Shown here: positions 35,914 through 44,946 of the stretch, in pieces | How positions within the stretch are numbered: position 1 is the first letter of the stretch | Layout of the letters: the number at the start of each line of letters is the position of its first letter | Origin: Paracidovorax konjaci | GTDB taxonomy: Bacteria; Pseudomonadota; Gammaproteobacteria; Burkholderiales; Burkholderiaceae_C | Assembly: GCF_900112675.1 (NCBI RefSeq) | Contig: NZ_FOMQ01000001.1 | Coordinates: 186,001 to 250,000, forward strand | Length of the DNA: 64,000 nucleotides | Direction: 5' to 3' | The notes under the pieces: generated by a model | Seen by the model: the letters and a program-made list of their open reading frames with translations, nothing else | Database searches by the model: none | Told to the model about the DNA's origin: nothing | Program-made: the position numbers and the translations under genes

Positions 35914-36750
35914 GTGGCGTTGACACCGGCGCTGCACGCCTTGCTGCAAGGCCTGGCCACCCGGCCGGCCTGCGTGGTGGAGGTGGAGTCTACCCAAGGC
36001 TCGGTGCCGCGCGAGCGAGGTGCGTGGATGGCCGTGTTCGCCGACGGGCCGGTGCTGGGCACCATCGGGGGTGGGCGCCTGGAATGGGATGCGGTGCGCA
36101 TGGCGCGCGAGCAGCTGGCGGCAGGCGGCAGTGCCGGCGTGCGCACGGTCCGGTTCGCGCTGGGCCCCAGCCTGGGGCAGTGCTGCGGCGGGGTGGTGCA
36201 CCTGCGTTTCGGCTGCGTGGCGGCGGCAGACGGCGGTGCGCTCGCGCAGCGCCTGGCCCCGGCCCGCGTTCCGGTGGCGCTGTTCGGCGCCGGGCACGTG
36301 GGGCATGCGCTGGCGCGGGTGCTGGCGCCCCTGCCGTTCGCACTCATCTGGATCGACAGCCGCGACAGCGTCTTTCCAGCCGAGGCCGAGCGGGCAGGTG
36401 CGCAGTGCGAGCATTCCGACCCCGTGCACGCGGCCGTGCCGCAGTTGGCACCGGGCTCGCGCGTGCTCATCATGAGCTTCAGCCACGCCGAGGACCTCGA
36501 CGTGGTGGGCGCATGCCTCGCGCGCCAGCGCCGCCATGCGGACCTGCCTTTCGTGGGCCTGATCGGCAGCCGCACCAAGTGGGCGGCGTTCTCCCACCGG
36601 CTGCAGGCGCGTGGCTTCGGCCCCGAGGAACTGGCGCATGTCACCTGCCCCATCGGCCTGCCGGGCATCGCGGGCAAGGAGCCCGAGGTGATCGCCGTCT
36701 CGGTCGCGGCGCAACTGCTCGCCACCCTGCCCGCGGGGCACGCGGGCTGA
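35914..36750 (+). CDS. xdhC: Xanthine dehydrogenase accessory protein XdhC
   Basis: A roughly 278-residue factor that binds and sulfurates molybdenum cofactor for insertion into XdhB. The N-terminal XdhC/CoxI domain has VVEVESTQGSVPRERGAWMAVF and GTIGGGRLEWDAVRMA, and the GPSLGQCCGGVVHLRF cysteine motif. The C-terminal Rossmann-like domain has VALFGAGHVGHALARVL and GLIGSRTKWAAF. I prefer the GTG at 35914, since the ATG at 35839 would add an Arg-rich leader and almost touch the divergent start at 35836; either is possible. The gene is about 15 kb from xdhAB, which is unusual because they are often adjacent. Confidence 0.92.
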   Translation: MALTPALHALLQGLATRPACVVEVESTQGSVPRERGAWMAVFADGPVLGTIGGGRLEWDAVRMAREQLAAGGSAGVRTVRFALGPSLGQCCGGVVHLRFGCVAAADGGALAQRLAPARVPVALFGAGHVGHALARVLAPLPFALIWIDSRDSVFPAEAERAGAQCEHSDPVHAAVPQLAPGSRVLIMSFSHAEDLDVVGACLARQRRHADLPFVGLIGSRTKWAAFSHRLQARGFGPEELAHVTCPIGLPGIAGKEPEVIAVSVAAQLLATLPAGHAG

Positions 36751-36787
36751 CGAGGGCCGCGCGGCGGCGGGCGGTGCGGGAACGGAA

Positions 36788-36802
36788 CCTGCATACACTC
36801 GG
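36788..36802 (+). promoter_or_regulatory. Shared promoter element upstream of puuD
   Basis: CCTGCATACACTCGGG region. The 11-mer CTGCATACACT is identical to the one before uraH. It lies about 165 bases before the puuD start. Confidence 0.4.
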
Positions 36803-36962
36803 GCCACAGGCCGCAGCGGTGCTCGGCGGTGCCCTTCCACCCCTCGTGGAAGCGCACCGTCCGGTGCGCGGCCCTTCAGACTGCTCAGAGCGCCCGCAGT
36901 GGTGAGCAGGTTGCCGCACGGCGGGACTTCCAGGACCGTCCGTGCGCGAATCGAGAGACACC

Positions 36963-38177
36963 ATGGAAAGCTACCTCCTCGACTGGGCCAATCTGCTGCT
37001 GCGCTGGGTCCACGTCATCACGGCCATCGCCTGGGTCGGTTCGTCGTTCTATTTCGTCTTCCTCGATTCCAGCCTGACCCCGCCGCAGGACGAAGACCTG
37101 AAGCGCCAGGGCGTGAGCGGGGAACTCTGGGCCGTGCACGGCGGGGGCTTCTACCACCCGGTCAAGTTCGCGGGCGCGCCGCCGCAGTTGCCCAGCCGCC
37201 TGCACTGGTTCTTCTGGGAAAGCTACAGCACCTGGATCAGCGGCTTCGCGCTGTTCACCGTCTCCTACCTCTGGAACGCCAGCACCTACCTCATCGACAA
37301 GTCGCGCATGGACTGGGCGCCGGCCACCGCGGTCGGGGTCGCCCTGGCTTTCCTGGCCGTCTTCTGGCTGCTGTACGACGGCATCTGCCGCCTGTTCGGC
37401 CCGCGGCGCCACGGCGACGCCATCGTCGGCGCGCTGGTCTTCGTGCTGGTGTGCGCGGCCTCGTGGCTGGCCTGCCACTGGTTCGCCGGCCGCGCGGCCT
37501 TCCTGCTGGTGGGCGCGATGATCGCCACCAGCATGAGCGCCAACGTGTTCTTCTGGATCATTCCAGGCCAGCGCAAGGTCATCGCCCAGATGAAGGCTGG
37601 CCAGCCGGTGGACCCCGTCCACGGCCAGCGCGGCAAGCAGCGCAGCGTGCACAACACCTACTTCACGCTGCCGGTGCTGTTCTGCATGCTGTCCAACCAC
37701 TACAGCTTCACGTGGGGCCATCCGCAGAACTGGCTCATCCTCATCCTGATGATGTTCGCGGGCGCGTCCATCCGGCAGTTCTTCGTGATGCGCCACGGCT
37801 GGAAACTCGGCCGCAATGCCCATCCGCTGCCCTATGCGCTGGTGGGGTCGGCGGTGATCGTGGGCACCATCGCCGGGCTGCGGCTGTCGCAGCCGGCCGC
37901 GCCGGAGCCACGGGCATCCGTGGCCGCCGCCGGGCCCGTGGGCTATGGCCAACTGCAGCCGGTGCTGGCGCAGCGCTGCTACCTCTGCCATGGCGAGCAG
38001 GTGCAGATGAAGAACCTGCGCCTGGACTCGCCCGGGTCGGTGGGCCAGCATGCCCAGGCCATCTACCAGCAGGCCGTGGTGCAGAAGCTCATGCCCATGA
38101 ACAACGCCACGGGCATGACCGATGCCGAGCGCGATCTGCTGCGGCGCTGGTTCGAGTCCGGTGCCGCCGTGCGCTGA
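36963..38177 (+). CDS. puuD: Urate hydroxylase PuuD (membrane-bound, cytochrome c fused)
   Basis: A 404-residue inner-membrane enzyme that oxidises urate to 5-hydroxyisourate with electrons passing to the respiratory chain. It starts MESYLLDWANLLLRWVHVITAIAWVGSSFYFV (family start, quoted in part: LLLRWVHVITAIAWVG). About eight membrane segments are followed by a soluble c-type haem domain with CYLCH near residue 340 and a methionine-containing LMPMNNATGM. Conserved pieces include GGGFYHPVKF and LPSRLHWFFWESY. The start ATG at 36963 gives the usual N-terminus. It replaces a soluble uricase, so no hydrogen peroxide would be formed. Confidence 0.96.
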   Translation: MESYLLDWANLLLRWVHVITAIAWVGSSFYFVFLDSSLTPPQDEDLKRQGVSGELWAVHGGGFYHPVKFAGAPPQLPSRLHWFFWESYSTWISGFALFTVSYLWNASTYLIDKSRMDWAPATAVGVALAFLAVFWLLYDGICRLFGPRRHGDAIVGALVFVLVCAASWLACHWFAGRAAFLLVGAMIATSMSANVFFWIIPGQRKVIAQMKAGQPVDPVHGQRGKQRSVHNTYFTLPVLFCMLSNHYSFTWGHPQNWLILILMMFAGASIRQFFVMRHGWKLGRNAHPLPYALVGSAVIVGTIAGLRLSQPAAPEPRASVAAAGPVGYGQLQPVLAQRCYLCHGEQVQMKNLRLDSPGSVGQHAQAIYQQAVVQKLMPMNNATGMTDAERDLLRRWFESGAAVR

Positions 38178-38236
38178 CGGCGAAGTGCGGCACCGGTTCG
38201 CCCCTGGCCCCGAACCGCATCGGCGCCGGGGCCCGC

Positions 38237-40174
38237 TCAGTGCGCAGGGTGGCCGTGGGATGCCGGCAGGGCCGGGGCGGGAGGCGGCAGTGCCCGGGTG
38301 TCGGCCTTGCCGCGGGACGCCGCCGCGGCCGGGCCCTGGGAGGGCTCCGCGGTGCGCCAGGCCAGGCCGCTGGCCGCGCGCTTGGCATCGTGCTTGGCCA
38401 GCGCCGCGAGGTTGGCCACTTCTTCCGCACGCCGGATCGACCCGGGCGCGATGCGGGCTGCGCCGATCGCAAGGGTGGTGCACGAGAAGAACCGCTTCAC
38501 GCCGTGCCGGTCTTCCGCCCAGATGCCACCGGCCCGCCGGGCCGCATCGTCGAAGAGGTTCAGTGCTTCGTGCGCGAACTCGTCCACGATGTGCTGGCAG
38601 CGCTGCAGCCAGTCGGTGCTCTGGAAGAGCAGCAGGAAGTCGTCGCCGCCCACATGGCCCACGAAGTCGCGCTGCGAATCGCAATGCGCCACGGCCAGGC
38701 GCGCCACCAGGCGGATCATCTGGTCGCCGCGCCAGTAGCCGTAGTAGTCGTTGAACGGCTTGAAGTGGTTCAGGTCGGCATAGCAGGCCACGAAATCCGT
38801 GCCGCTGTCGATGAGCCGCTGCATGTGCAGGCTGATGGGGATGTTGCCCGGCAGGAACGTGAGCGGGTTCGCGTGGCGTGCGGCTTCGATGCGTGCCTCG
38901 GTCACGCTGCGCACCAGTTGCTCGCCGGTGCCCAGGCCCGCGTAGCGGCCGTTGTCGGTCACGATGAACCCGTCGTTCAGGTAGCGCTGGTCCTGCGATG
39001 TGAGGATGCCCACAAGCTGATCGACATCGCAGTCGAGTTCCACCACACGCGGCGCGTGGTTGGCGAAGCCTGCGCAGGGCTTGCGGCCATGCACCTCGCG
39101 GAAGTAGAGCGTGGCGTAGTGGTTCATGAACTGCTGGCGGTTGATGAGCGCGATCGGCCTCGCGCCGTCGAGCACCGGCAGCGCATGCAGTTCGGGGTGG
39201 GCCTTGAAGAAGGCGGCCACCGTGTCGTTGGTGGTCTCGGCCGTGGCCGTGGGCGCATGCACCACCAGCAGGTTGCGCAGGATGCCCGGGCGCGCGTTCT
39301 GGCCGCGGTGGGGCAGGATCGCCACGCGCCGGTCGCGCAGCGCGTCGAGTGCCGGCGTGTCGATCCGCTCGAACGGCGCCGGTGCGGGCCGGCCGAGCAG
39401 ATAGCCCTGTCCGTAGGGAATGTCGAGGTCGCGCAGCGCGCGCAGGTCGTCCTGCGTTTCGATGCCCTCGGCGATCAGGGTGGTGCCGAACACGTCGGCA
39501 ATGCCCTTGATGGCCTGCAGCATCTGCAGGTTCTCCGGGTGCGCGCTGATGTCGCGCACGAAGTACTTGTCGATCTTCACGAAATCGGGTCGCGCCTCCG
39601 ACCAGAGCCGCAGGCTGGAGCGCCCGTCGCCGAAATCGTCGAGCGCGAGCCGCGCTCCCGCGCCATGCACCCACTTGAGTGCCTCGCGCAGCGGGGCCAT
39701 GTCGGCCACGCGCTCGTGCTCGGTGATTTCCAGCACCACCTGCTCCGCCGAGACCCCTGTCGCCCGGATGGCGGCAGCCACGGACACTCCGCCGCACAGC
39801 GAAACGCCCTGCACCAGCGCGTCCGCGCTGATGTTGATGAACAGCCGGCCGGGCGCGGCGCGCTCGCCCCACTGCTGCAGCGCGAGGAACACGCAGAGCA
39901 GTTCGAAATCCTGCAGCACGCCTTCCTGGGCCGCGGCCTGCAGCAGGCGGTCCGGGGTGTGCAGCGGCGTGCCTGCGGGGCCGCGGATCAGGGCCTCATG
40001 CGCATAGATGCTGCCCTCGCGCAGATCGGCCAGCGGCTGGAAGACGCAGTAGAGCCCGCCATCCCGCATGAGCCGCGCCAAAGGGCCCGCGCCCTGGCGG
40101 GCTGCAGGCGACAGCGAGGCGAGCACCCTTTCCCGCAGGGCGCCTTCATGGGCGGGTGGGGGTGTTACTTTCAT
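38237..40174 (-). CDS. EAL - CBS - GGDEF protein
   Basis: A 645-residue cytosolic c-di-GMP protein. The EAL domain is near residues 30-270, with E in HEALIRG, FINISADAL, LEITEHERV, LDDFGDGRSS, KIDKYFVRD and IAEGIETQDD, all catalytic positions present, so phosphodiesterase activity is likely. Residues of about 300-430 look like a CBS pair (LHALPVLDGARPIALINRQQFM and GFIVTDNGRYAGLGTGEQL). The GGDEF domain has GGDDF in HVGGDDFLLLF, a substitution that often preserves activity, but it may be regulatory. The C-terminus is Pro/Ala-rich. The ATG at 40174 is preferred; an in-frame TTG lies six bases upstream. No membrane segment is seen. Confidence 0.9.
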   Translation of the reverse strand: MKVTPPPAHEGALRERVLASLSPAARQGAGPLARLMRDGGLYCVFQPLADLREGSIYAHEALIRGPAGTPLHTPDRLLQAAAQEGVLQDFELLCVFLALQQWGERAAPGRLFINISADALVQGVSLCGGVSVAAAIRATGVSAEQVVLEITEHERVADMAPLREALKWVHGAGARLALDDFGDGRSSLRLWSEARPDFVKIDKYFVRDISAHPENLQMLQAIKGIADVFGTTLIAEGIETQDDLRALRDLDIPYGQGYLLGRPAPAPFERIDTPALDALRDRRVAILPHRGQNARPGILRNLLVVHAPTATAETTNDTVAAFFKAHPELHALPVLDGARPIALINRQQFMNHYATLYFREVHGRKPCAGFANHAPRVVELDCDVDQLVGILTSQDQRYLNDGFIVTDNGRYAGLGTGEQLVRSVTEARIEAARHANPLTFLPGNIPISLHMQRLIDSGTDFVACYADLNHFKPFNDYYGYWRGDQMIRLVARLAVAHCDSQRDFVGHVGGDDFLLLFQSTDWLQRCQHIVDEFAHEALNLFDDAARRAGGIWAEDRHGVKRFFSCTTLAIGAARIAPGSIRRAEEVANLAALAKHDAKRAASGLAWRTAEPSQGPAAAASRGKADTRALPPPAPALPASHGHPAH

Positions 40175-40244
40175 ACACAACTGCCGACACCTTAACCCGT
40201 GCGGGTGACAGCGAAGTGACGGCGGGCGCCCGCATGGCGGAATG

Positions 40245-40916
40245 TCAGGTTTGCAGGTGTGGGTCGGCGCGCAGATCGGCGTAATCCACCGCGTATTTCA
40301 CCAGCGCGGCCTGGCCGTCGATGCGCAGCTTGCGGCGCAGGTGCAGCCGGTGGGTCTCGACCGTGCGCACCGATGTGCCCAGGAGCTGGGCAATATCCTT
40401 GTTGGAGCGACCGTCGGCGAGCAGCCGGAGCACGGCGGCCTCGCGCGGCGTGAGCGACCGCGCGGACGGCTCCGCGCCGGGCAGGCCGTCCACTAGCGCC
40501 CGCACGCTGTCGCTGAAATACCGCCCGCCCGCGTGCACGGTCTCGATGGCTTCCACCAACTGCCGGGCCGGCGCGTCCTTGAGAACATAGCCCTGCACCC
40601 CGAGGCCCACGGCACGCCGCACGTATTCACCATCCTGGTGCATCGAAAGCACCAATACGCGCACCAGCGGGAAGCGGTCGCGGAAGACCGTGGCCAGGTG
40701 GATACCGCTCGCGTCGGGCATGCGGATGTCGGTCAGCACGATGTCGGGCAGGAGCGCTGCGGCCGATTCCACCGCTTCCTGGACGCCGCCGGCCTCTCCG
40801 GCCACGCGGATGTGCGGCGTGGCCTCCAGCCGCATGCGCACGCCGTCGCGCACGAGGGGGTGATCGTCCACCAGCAGGACACGGATGGGGTGGTGGGGGA
40901 GGGGTTCGTCGGTCAT
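40245..40916 (-). CDS. NarL/LuxR family response regulator
   Basis: A 223-residue transcription regulator. The receiver domain has the acidic pair in LLVDDHPLVRDG, the phosphoacceptor Asp in DIVLTDIRMPD, and Lys in YVLKDAPA. The LuxR helix-turn-helix follows (LTPREAAVLRLLADGRSNKDIAQLLGTSVRTVETH, quoted by its key part DIAQLLGTSVRTVETH). It overlaps the sensor kinase gene by four bases. A plausible target is the heptamer array upstream of the ridA-like gene, 42649-42689. Confidence 0.95.
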   Translation of the reverse strand: MTDEPLPHHPIRVLLVDDHPLVRDGVRMRLEATPHIRVAGEAGGVQEAVESAAALLPDIVLTDIRMPDASGIHLATVFRDRFPLVRVLVLSMHQDGEYVRRAVGLGVQGYVLKDAPARQLVEAIETVHAGGRYFSDSVRALVDGLPGAEPSARSLTPREAAVLRLLADGRSNKDIAQLLGTSVRTVETHRLHLRRKLRIDGQAALVKYAVDYADLRADPHLQT

Positions 40917-42319
40917 GCAGGCACCTGGGATGGCTCGAAGCCGGAAGAAATGGCGGCCCTGGGGCCGGCCCGCAGGTCCAGCACCGCGAGGATGCGCGTG
41001 CCCTGGCGGCCGGAGGCGATGGCGAAACGGCCTCCCAGGCCTTCGATGCGTTCACGCATGTTGCGCAGGCCAATGCCGCCCTGTCCGTCGCTCTGCACGC
41101 GCTGCACGTCGAAGCCCCGGCCATCGTCCAGGATCGACAGGCTCACGCGCCAGCGCGTGAAGCGCAGCAGCACCTCCACGTGCGAGACGCCCGCATGCAT
41201 GCGCGCATTGGTCAGCGCCTCCTGGGCCACGCGGAACAGCGCGGTGCCGTGGCTCGTGGGCAGCGGCCCGGCTTGGCCGCGCAGGGTGAAGCGCACATCG
41301 AATGCGCCCTGCTCCTTCACTTCCTGCACCATGAGGGCGAGCGCGGCCGCGAGGCCGAGGTCGTCGAGCAGCGCGGGCCGCAGGCCGTGGGACACGCGTC
41401 GGATCTCCAGCAGCGCATCGTTCAGGCGGTCGAGGCCCTGGTCCAGCATGTCGCGCGGAGCCTGCACGGCGCGCGCGGCGGTCCACTGCACCTGCGCCGT
41501 CTCCAGCAGGAACTTGGAAGACACCAGCACCTGCACGACGCCGTCGTGCAGCTCGCGCGCCACGCGCACGCGCTCTTCCTCCTGGGAATGCACCACGCGC
41601 TGCGCGAGCCGGCGCAGCTTGGCGCTGGCCACGCGGTGGTCGCTCAGGTTGAGCGCGAGGCCGGCCAGGCCGATGAGGACGATGCACAGCGCGGCGATGC
41701 CATAGATGCGCCGCCGCGTGCCGTCGATGTTCTCCTGCGCGGCGCGGTCGATGTTGCGCAGCGTTTCCTGCACGTCGTCCAGGTAGAGCCCGGTGCCCAG
41801 CACCCAGTCCCAGCCGGGCAGCGTGGTGACGTAGGCGAGCTTGGGCACGGTGAGGCGGGACGACGGTTTCTGCCAGGGGTAGCGCACCATGCCGCCGCCC
41901 TGGCGGGCCTTTGCCAGGATGAGGTTGGCAGGGGCCTGGCTGTGGGGATCGGCAGGGTCGCACAGGTCCACGCCCGACAGCCCCATGTGCTGCGCGTCCA
42001 GAAGCACGGTGCCTTCGCGGTCGTAGACGAAGAAGTACCCGTCCTTGCCGAACTGCATGCGTGCGAGCAGGGCAAGCGCCTGGCGCTTGCGCGCCTCGGC
42101 ATCCAGGCCCTCGGCCGCGATGCGCTCGAGGGCGCTCTGCGCCAGTTGCACGTAGTGGCGCAGCTCGGTCTCCTTGCTGTGCAGGTAGGCCGATTCCACG
42201 AGTTCGCGCTCCTGCTGGGCCAGCTTCAGGGTCTGGTGGCGCGCCGTCACCGCCACGGAGCCGAGCGCCATCAGGATCGGCAGCGTGGACAGCAGCAAGA
42301 GCTTCAGCCGCAATTGCAT
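40913..42319 (-). CDS. Sensor histidine kinase with Cache domain (NarX/DegS type)
   Basis: A 468-residue inner-membrane kinase. TM1 is at residues 5-24 (KLLLLSTLPILMALGSVAV). The periplasmic single Cache domain contains YFFVYDREGTVLLDAQHM and VTTLPGWDWVLGTGLYLDD, followed by TM2 (IYGIAALCIVLIGLAGLAL). The HisKA_3 motif is VARELHDGVVQVL with the phosphorylated His, and the ATPase domain has FRVAQEALTNARMHAG and GGIGLRNMRERI. The Cache class senses small carboxylates or similar molecules in other proteins. It is the first gene of the unit and shares an ATGA overlap with the response regulator. Confidence 0.94.
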   Translation of the reverse strand: MQLRLKLLLLSTLPILMALGSVAVTARHQTLKLAQQERELVESAYLHSKETELRHYVQLAQSALERIAAEGLDAEARKRQALALLARMQFGKDGYFFVYDREGTVLLDAQHMGLSGVDLCDPADPHSQAPANLILAKARQGGGMVRYPWQKPSSRLTVPKLAYVTTLPGWDWVLGTGLYLDDVQETLRNIDRAAQENIDGTRRRIYGIAALCIVLIGLAGLALNLSDHRVASAKLRRLAQRVVHSQEEERVRVARELHDGVVQVLVSSKFLLETAQVQWTAARAVQAPRDMLDQGLDRLNDALLEIRRVSHGLRPALLDDLGLAAALALMVQEVKEQGAFDVRFTLRGQAGPLPTSHGTALFRVAQEALTNARMHAGVSHVEVLLRFTRWRVSLSILDDGRGFDVQRVQSDGQGGIGLRNMRERIEGLGGRFAIASGRQGTRILAVLDLRAGPRAAISSGFEPSQVPA

Positions 42320-42897
42320 GGATGGTTTCTCGCGAGGGTAGGCAGGCGACTATCCGCCCGGGATCGATAAAGTCAACCGGGTTATTTCCGTGGGAACCCA
42401 TCGATTCCGCATATCGGTGACCATATGTAATCTATTTCGGTGGCGCCATTCCCCGATATTCTCGAATGGCAGGATATTGAAGAGGTCGATGGACGATTAA
42501 TCTCCACAATGGTGCCCGAGTTTCCGATGGCGCCCGCCGCTGGTGCATGGAGTGAGTGGATGCTTATGTCTCATGCCTCTGGAAATTGAGGCCCGATGCC
42601 CAGCACGATACATGCCAGCCGCGACGTGGAGACGCCATGGTCCGGGGGCTGCGTAGTACTGCGCAGGGCCTTCTGCGTAATGCTGCGTAAGGGAAAAATG
42701 TGCTTTGGTTCAGGGGGAATCCGCTGCCAGAATTCTTTCGCGGATCCGGATTACCCGTGATATTGAAAACCCTGGTGGTCGATTATCGGGCGGAGCGCAA
42801 AAGCGGTATGGACCATGCAGGAGGCCGGCGAATGCCGATGCTGCGCTGCAATATCTCCATGCCATGCCTGTCTTGCGTTTTTGAAATGAGGAACGTC
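42320..42897. other. Long divergent intergenic region (two-component system / RidA-aminotransferase)
   Basis: 578 bases, clearly lower in GC than the surrounding genes (for example 42410-42510). No convincing gene seen. It contains four CTGCG(T/C)A heptamers (42649-42689) and must contain the promoters of the leftward sensor/regulator pair and of the rightward RidA-like gene. An upstream in-frame ATG at 42700 would extend the RidA-like protein by 66 unlikely residues. Confidence 0.55.
42649..42689 (+). promoter_or_regulatory. Array of four CTGCG(T/C)A heptamers, probable regulator binding site
   Basis: CTGCGTA at 42649, CTGCGCA at 42659, CTGCGTA at 42673 and CTGCGTA at 42683. Within each pair the spacing is exactly 10 bases, one helical turn; the pairs are 14 bases apart. 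The two 17-base units match at 14 positions. The neighbouring NarL-type regulator is the obvious candidate binder. Confidence 0.55.
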
Positions 42898-43368
42898 ATG
42901 GAGTTTCGGTATCCCCTTTCCCGTGCAATGGGGCTGTGCCTCGCTGCGCTGGCGACCGGCCTGCTCACGGGGTGCGCCGCGCCGGCCAAGCGCGAAGTGC
43001 TCTCCACCACGCAGATCTATCCCGCGATCGGGCCTTATTCGCAGATGGTGGCGCATGGCAACACGATCTATTTCTCGGGCGTGCTGCCGCTCAATGCCGC
43101 AGGCAATGCGGTGCAGGGCACCACCATCGAGGAGCAGACCCGCGCCGTGCTGGACTTCATCGGCGCCAAGCTGCGGTCGCAGGGCCTGTCGCACGAGGAC
43201 GTGCTGGCCACCACCGTCTACATGAAGGACCTCGGCGAGTTCGCCGCCATGAACAAGGTCTACGGTGAGTACTTCCGCAGCGCCGCGCCCGCGCGTGCCA
43301 CGGTGGAAGTGGCGCGCCTGCCGCGCGACGTGAAGATCGAAATCGCAGCGGTCGTCGGCCGCCGCTGA
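42898..43368 (+). CDS. Exported lipoprotein-like RidA/YjgF family protein
   Basis: A 156-residue protein. The N-terminus (MGLCLAALATGLLTGCAAP) is a signal with lipobox LLTGC, so it is probably lipid-anchored in the periplasm, unusual for a RidA family member. The RidA fold follows: IGPYSQMVAHGNTIYFSGVLP, IEEQTRAVLDFIGAKLRSQG and YFRSAAPARATVEVARLPRD, with the Arg that binds the imine/carboxylate in PARATVEV. RidA proteins hydrolyse reactive enamine/imine intermediates made by PLP enzymes. The next gene, 28 bases away, encodes a Tat-exported PLP aminotransferase, so the pair is chemically coherent. The start ATG at 42898 has GAGG 6 bases upstream. Confidence 0.88.
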   Translation: MEFRYPLSRAMGLCLAALATGLLTGCAAPAKREVLSTTQIYPAIGPYSQMVAHGNTIYFSGVLPLNAAGNAVQGTTIEEQTRAVLDFIGAKLRSQGLSHEDVLATTVYMKDLGEFAAMNKVYGEYFRSAAPARATVEVARLPRDVKIEIAAVVGRR

Positions 43369-43396
43369 AGGCCCGGTTGTTCCCAGGAGGATTCCC

Positions 43397-44870
43397 ATGA
43401 TCGAAACCCACCCGATGGCGGCCGCTGCCGCCGACGCTTCCCCGGTCCTCGAGCTGTCCGCCGCGGCGCCGCGCTGGAGCGCGAAACGGCGCGACTTCCT
43501 GCGCATGCTCGGCTACGGCGCGGGCGCCGCCACGCTCGGGCCGCTGGTGGCCGCATGCGGCAGCAGCGGCGCGCAGACGGCTGCCGAATCCCTGCGTGCG
43601 CAGCTCGTGCGCGACGAGGCGTTCTGGTCGGGCGTGCAGGACATGTTCGTGCTCAAGCCCGAGAAGACCTACATGAACATCGGCACCGGCGGCTCGATGC
43701 CCAAGCTGGTGCTCGACATCTTCGACACCGAGAACCGCAAGAAGGCGGCCGACTCCGGCAGCGGATACGGCAACCTGCTGGACCTGCGCAAGCAGGTGGC
43801 GCCGGGCTTCGGCGTGGATGCCGACGAACTGGCCTTCTCCGCCAACACCTCCTCGGGCATGTGCCATGCCATCCTCGGCATCGACTGGCAGCGCGGCGAC
43901 GTGGTGGTGACCACCAACCACGAGCATGGCGGCGGCGACACGCCGCTCAAGATCGCGACGGACCGCTACGGCATCGAGGTGTCGCGCATCGCCATGCCCG
44001 TGGGCAACAACCAGACCGCCGCCACCTACGTGAACCTGTTCGACGAGCGCATCCGCGCGCTCAAGGCCCAGGGCAAACGCGTGCGCGCCATGATGTGGTC
44101 GTCTCCCCACGTACAAGACCGGCACCATGCTGCCGATCGCGGAGCTGATGGCCGTCGTGAAGGCGCACGAGCTCATCAGCATCGTGGACGGCGCGCACCT
44201 GCCGGGCATGATGGCGTACAACTACGCCGAGCTGGGCATGGACTTCATGTCGGGCGCAGGGCACAAGTGGCAGTGCGGTCCCGGCTCCACGGGCATCCTG
44301 ATCGTGCGCAACAAGATGCGCGCCTCCAATCCGCTGCCCCTGCCCAAGTGGTACCCGATCCACACGAGTTCGTACGCGGCCAAGGACCGCACCACCAACG
44401 GCACCGAGACCTACGACATCGCCGCCACCATCACGAGCTGCGGCAGCCTGCACACCCCCATGTTCCAGGCGCTCGCGCAGGCCTGCGCGCAGTGGGACGG
44501 CATCGGCCGCAAGAAGATCGAGACCTACGACCTCACGCTCTCGTCCTACCTGAAGGAAAAGATCGCGGAGCGCTGGGGCGTCGATGCCCTGTATTCGCCC
44601 AAGGACGACCCGAAGCTGCTGTCCGCGCTCACCTCGTTCAATCCGTTCCCCAACAAGGACGATGTGATGAACGCGCAGAAGTCCAGCACCTTCGTGGCGC
44701 GCATGCTGAGCGACTACCCGCAGGGCTTCGTGATCCGCAGTGCCGACTTCCCCGTCATCGGCGCGGCGGGCAACCACTACGGTATCCGCGTGTCCACCCA
44801 CCTGTGGCACGACGCGCGCGACATCGACCTGCTGGTCGATGCCATGTGGGATCTCTCGCGCAAGATCTGA
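43397..44870 (+). pseudogene. Tat-exported class V aminotransferase, frame broken by one extra C
   Basis: A PLP-dependent aminotransferase/cysteine desulfurase-like protein of about 490 residues when read through. The first part has a twin-arginine signal (AKRRDFLRMLGYGAGAATLG) and then FVLKPEKTYMNIGTGGSMPK and NTSSGMCHAILGIDW. After MMWSSP the frame ends in nonsense in +0, while the next frame continues TYKTGTMLPIAELMAVV, IVDGAHLPGMM, and the PLP lysine in SGAGHKWQCGPGS, ending at 44870. The break is in the run CCCC at 44105-44108: deleting one C restores a continuous protein. It may be a true mutation, a sequencing error in a C run, or less likely a programmed slip. Reading frames on either side look under normal coding pressure. 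Confidence 0.87.
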
Positions 44871-44890
44871 CGCGCCGAGGCGCTGCAACG

Positions 44891-44921
44891 AAAAAGAGCG
44901 CGGGAAGCGATTCCCGCGCTC
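44891..44921 (-). terminator. Terminator after the porin gene
   Basis: GAGCGCGGGAA (44896-44906), loop GCGA, TTCCCGCGCTC (44911-44921): an 11-bp perfect stem with five A residues on the left, giving a hairpin plus T5 for the leftward porin gene. It may also stop the rightward aminotransferase transcript. Confidence 0.9.
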
Positions 44922-44946
44922 TTCATGCTTTCAGCCGCAGCGGGCT

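Noticed and set aside
36899-40195. 1098-codon plus-strand frame across puuD and the EAL-CBS-GGDEF gene
   Set aside because: It overlaps puuD in another frame and is antisense to the EAL-CBS-GGDEF gene. Both real genes have full catalytic motifs, so this is shadow.
44105-44108. Programmed frameshift in the aminotransferase
   Set aside because: A run of four C residues lacks the slippery heptamer, stimulatory hairpin or internal Shine-Dalgarno of known programmed sites. A mutation or an error is simpler.
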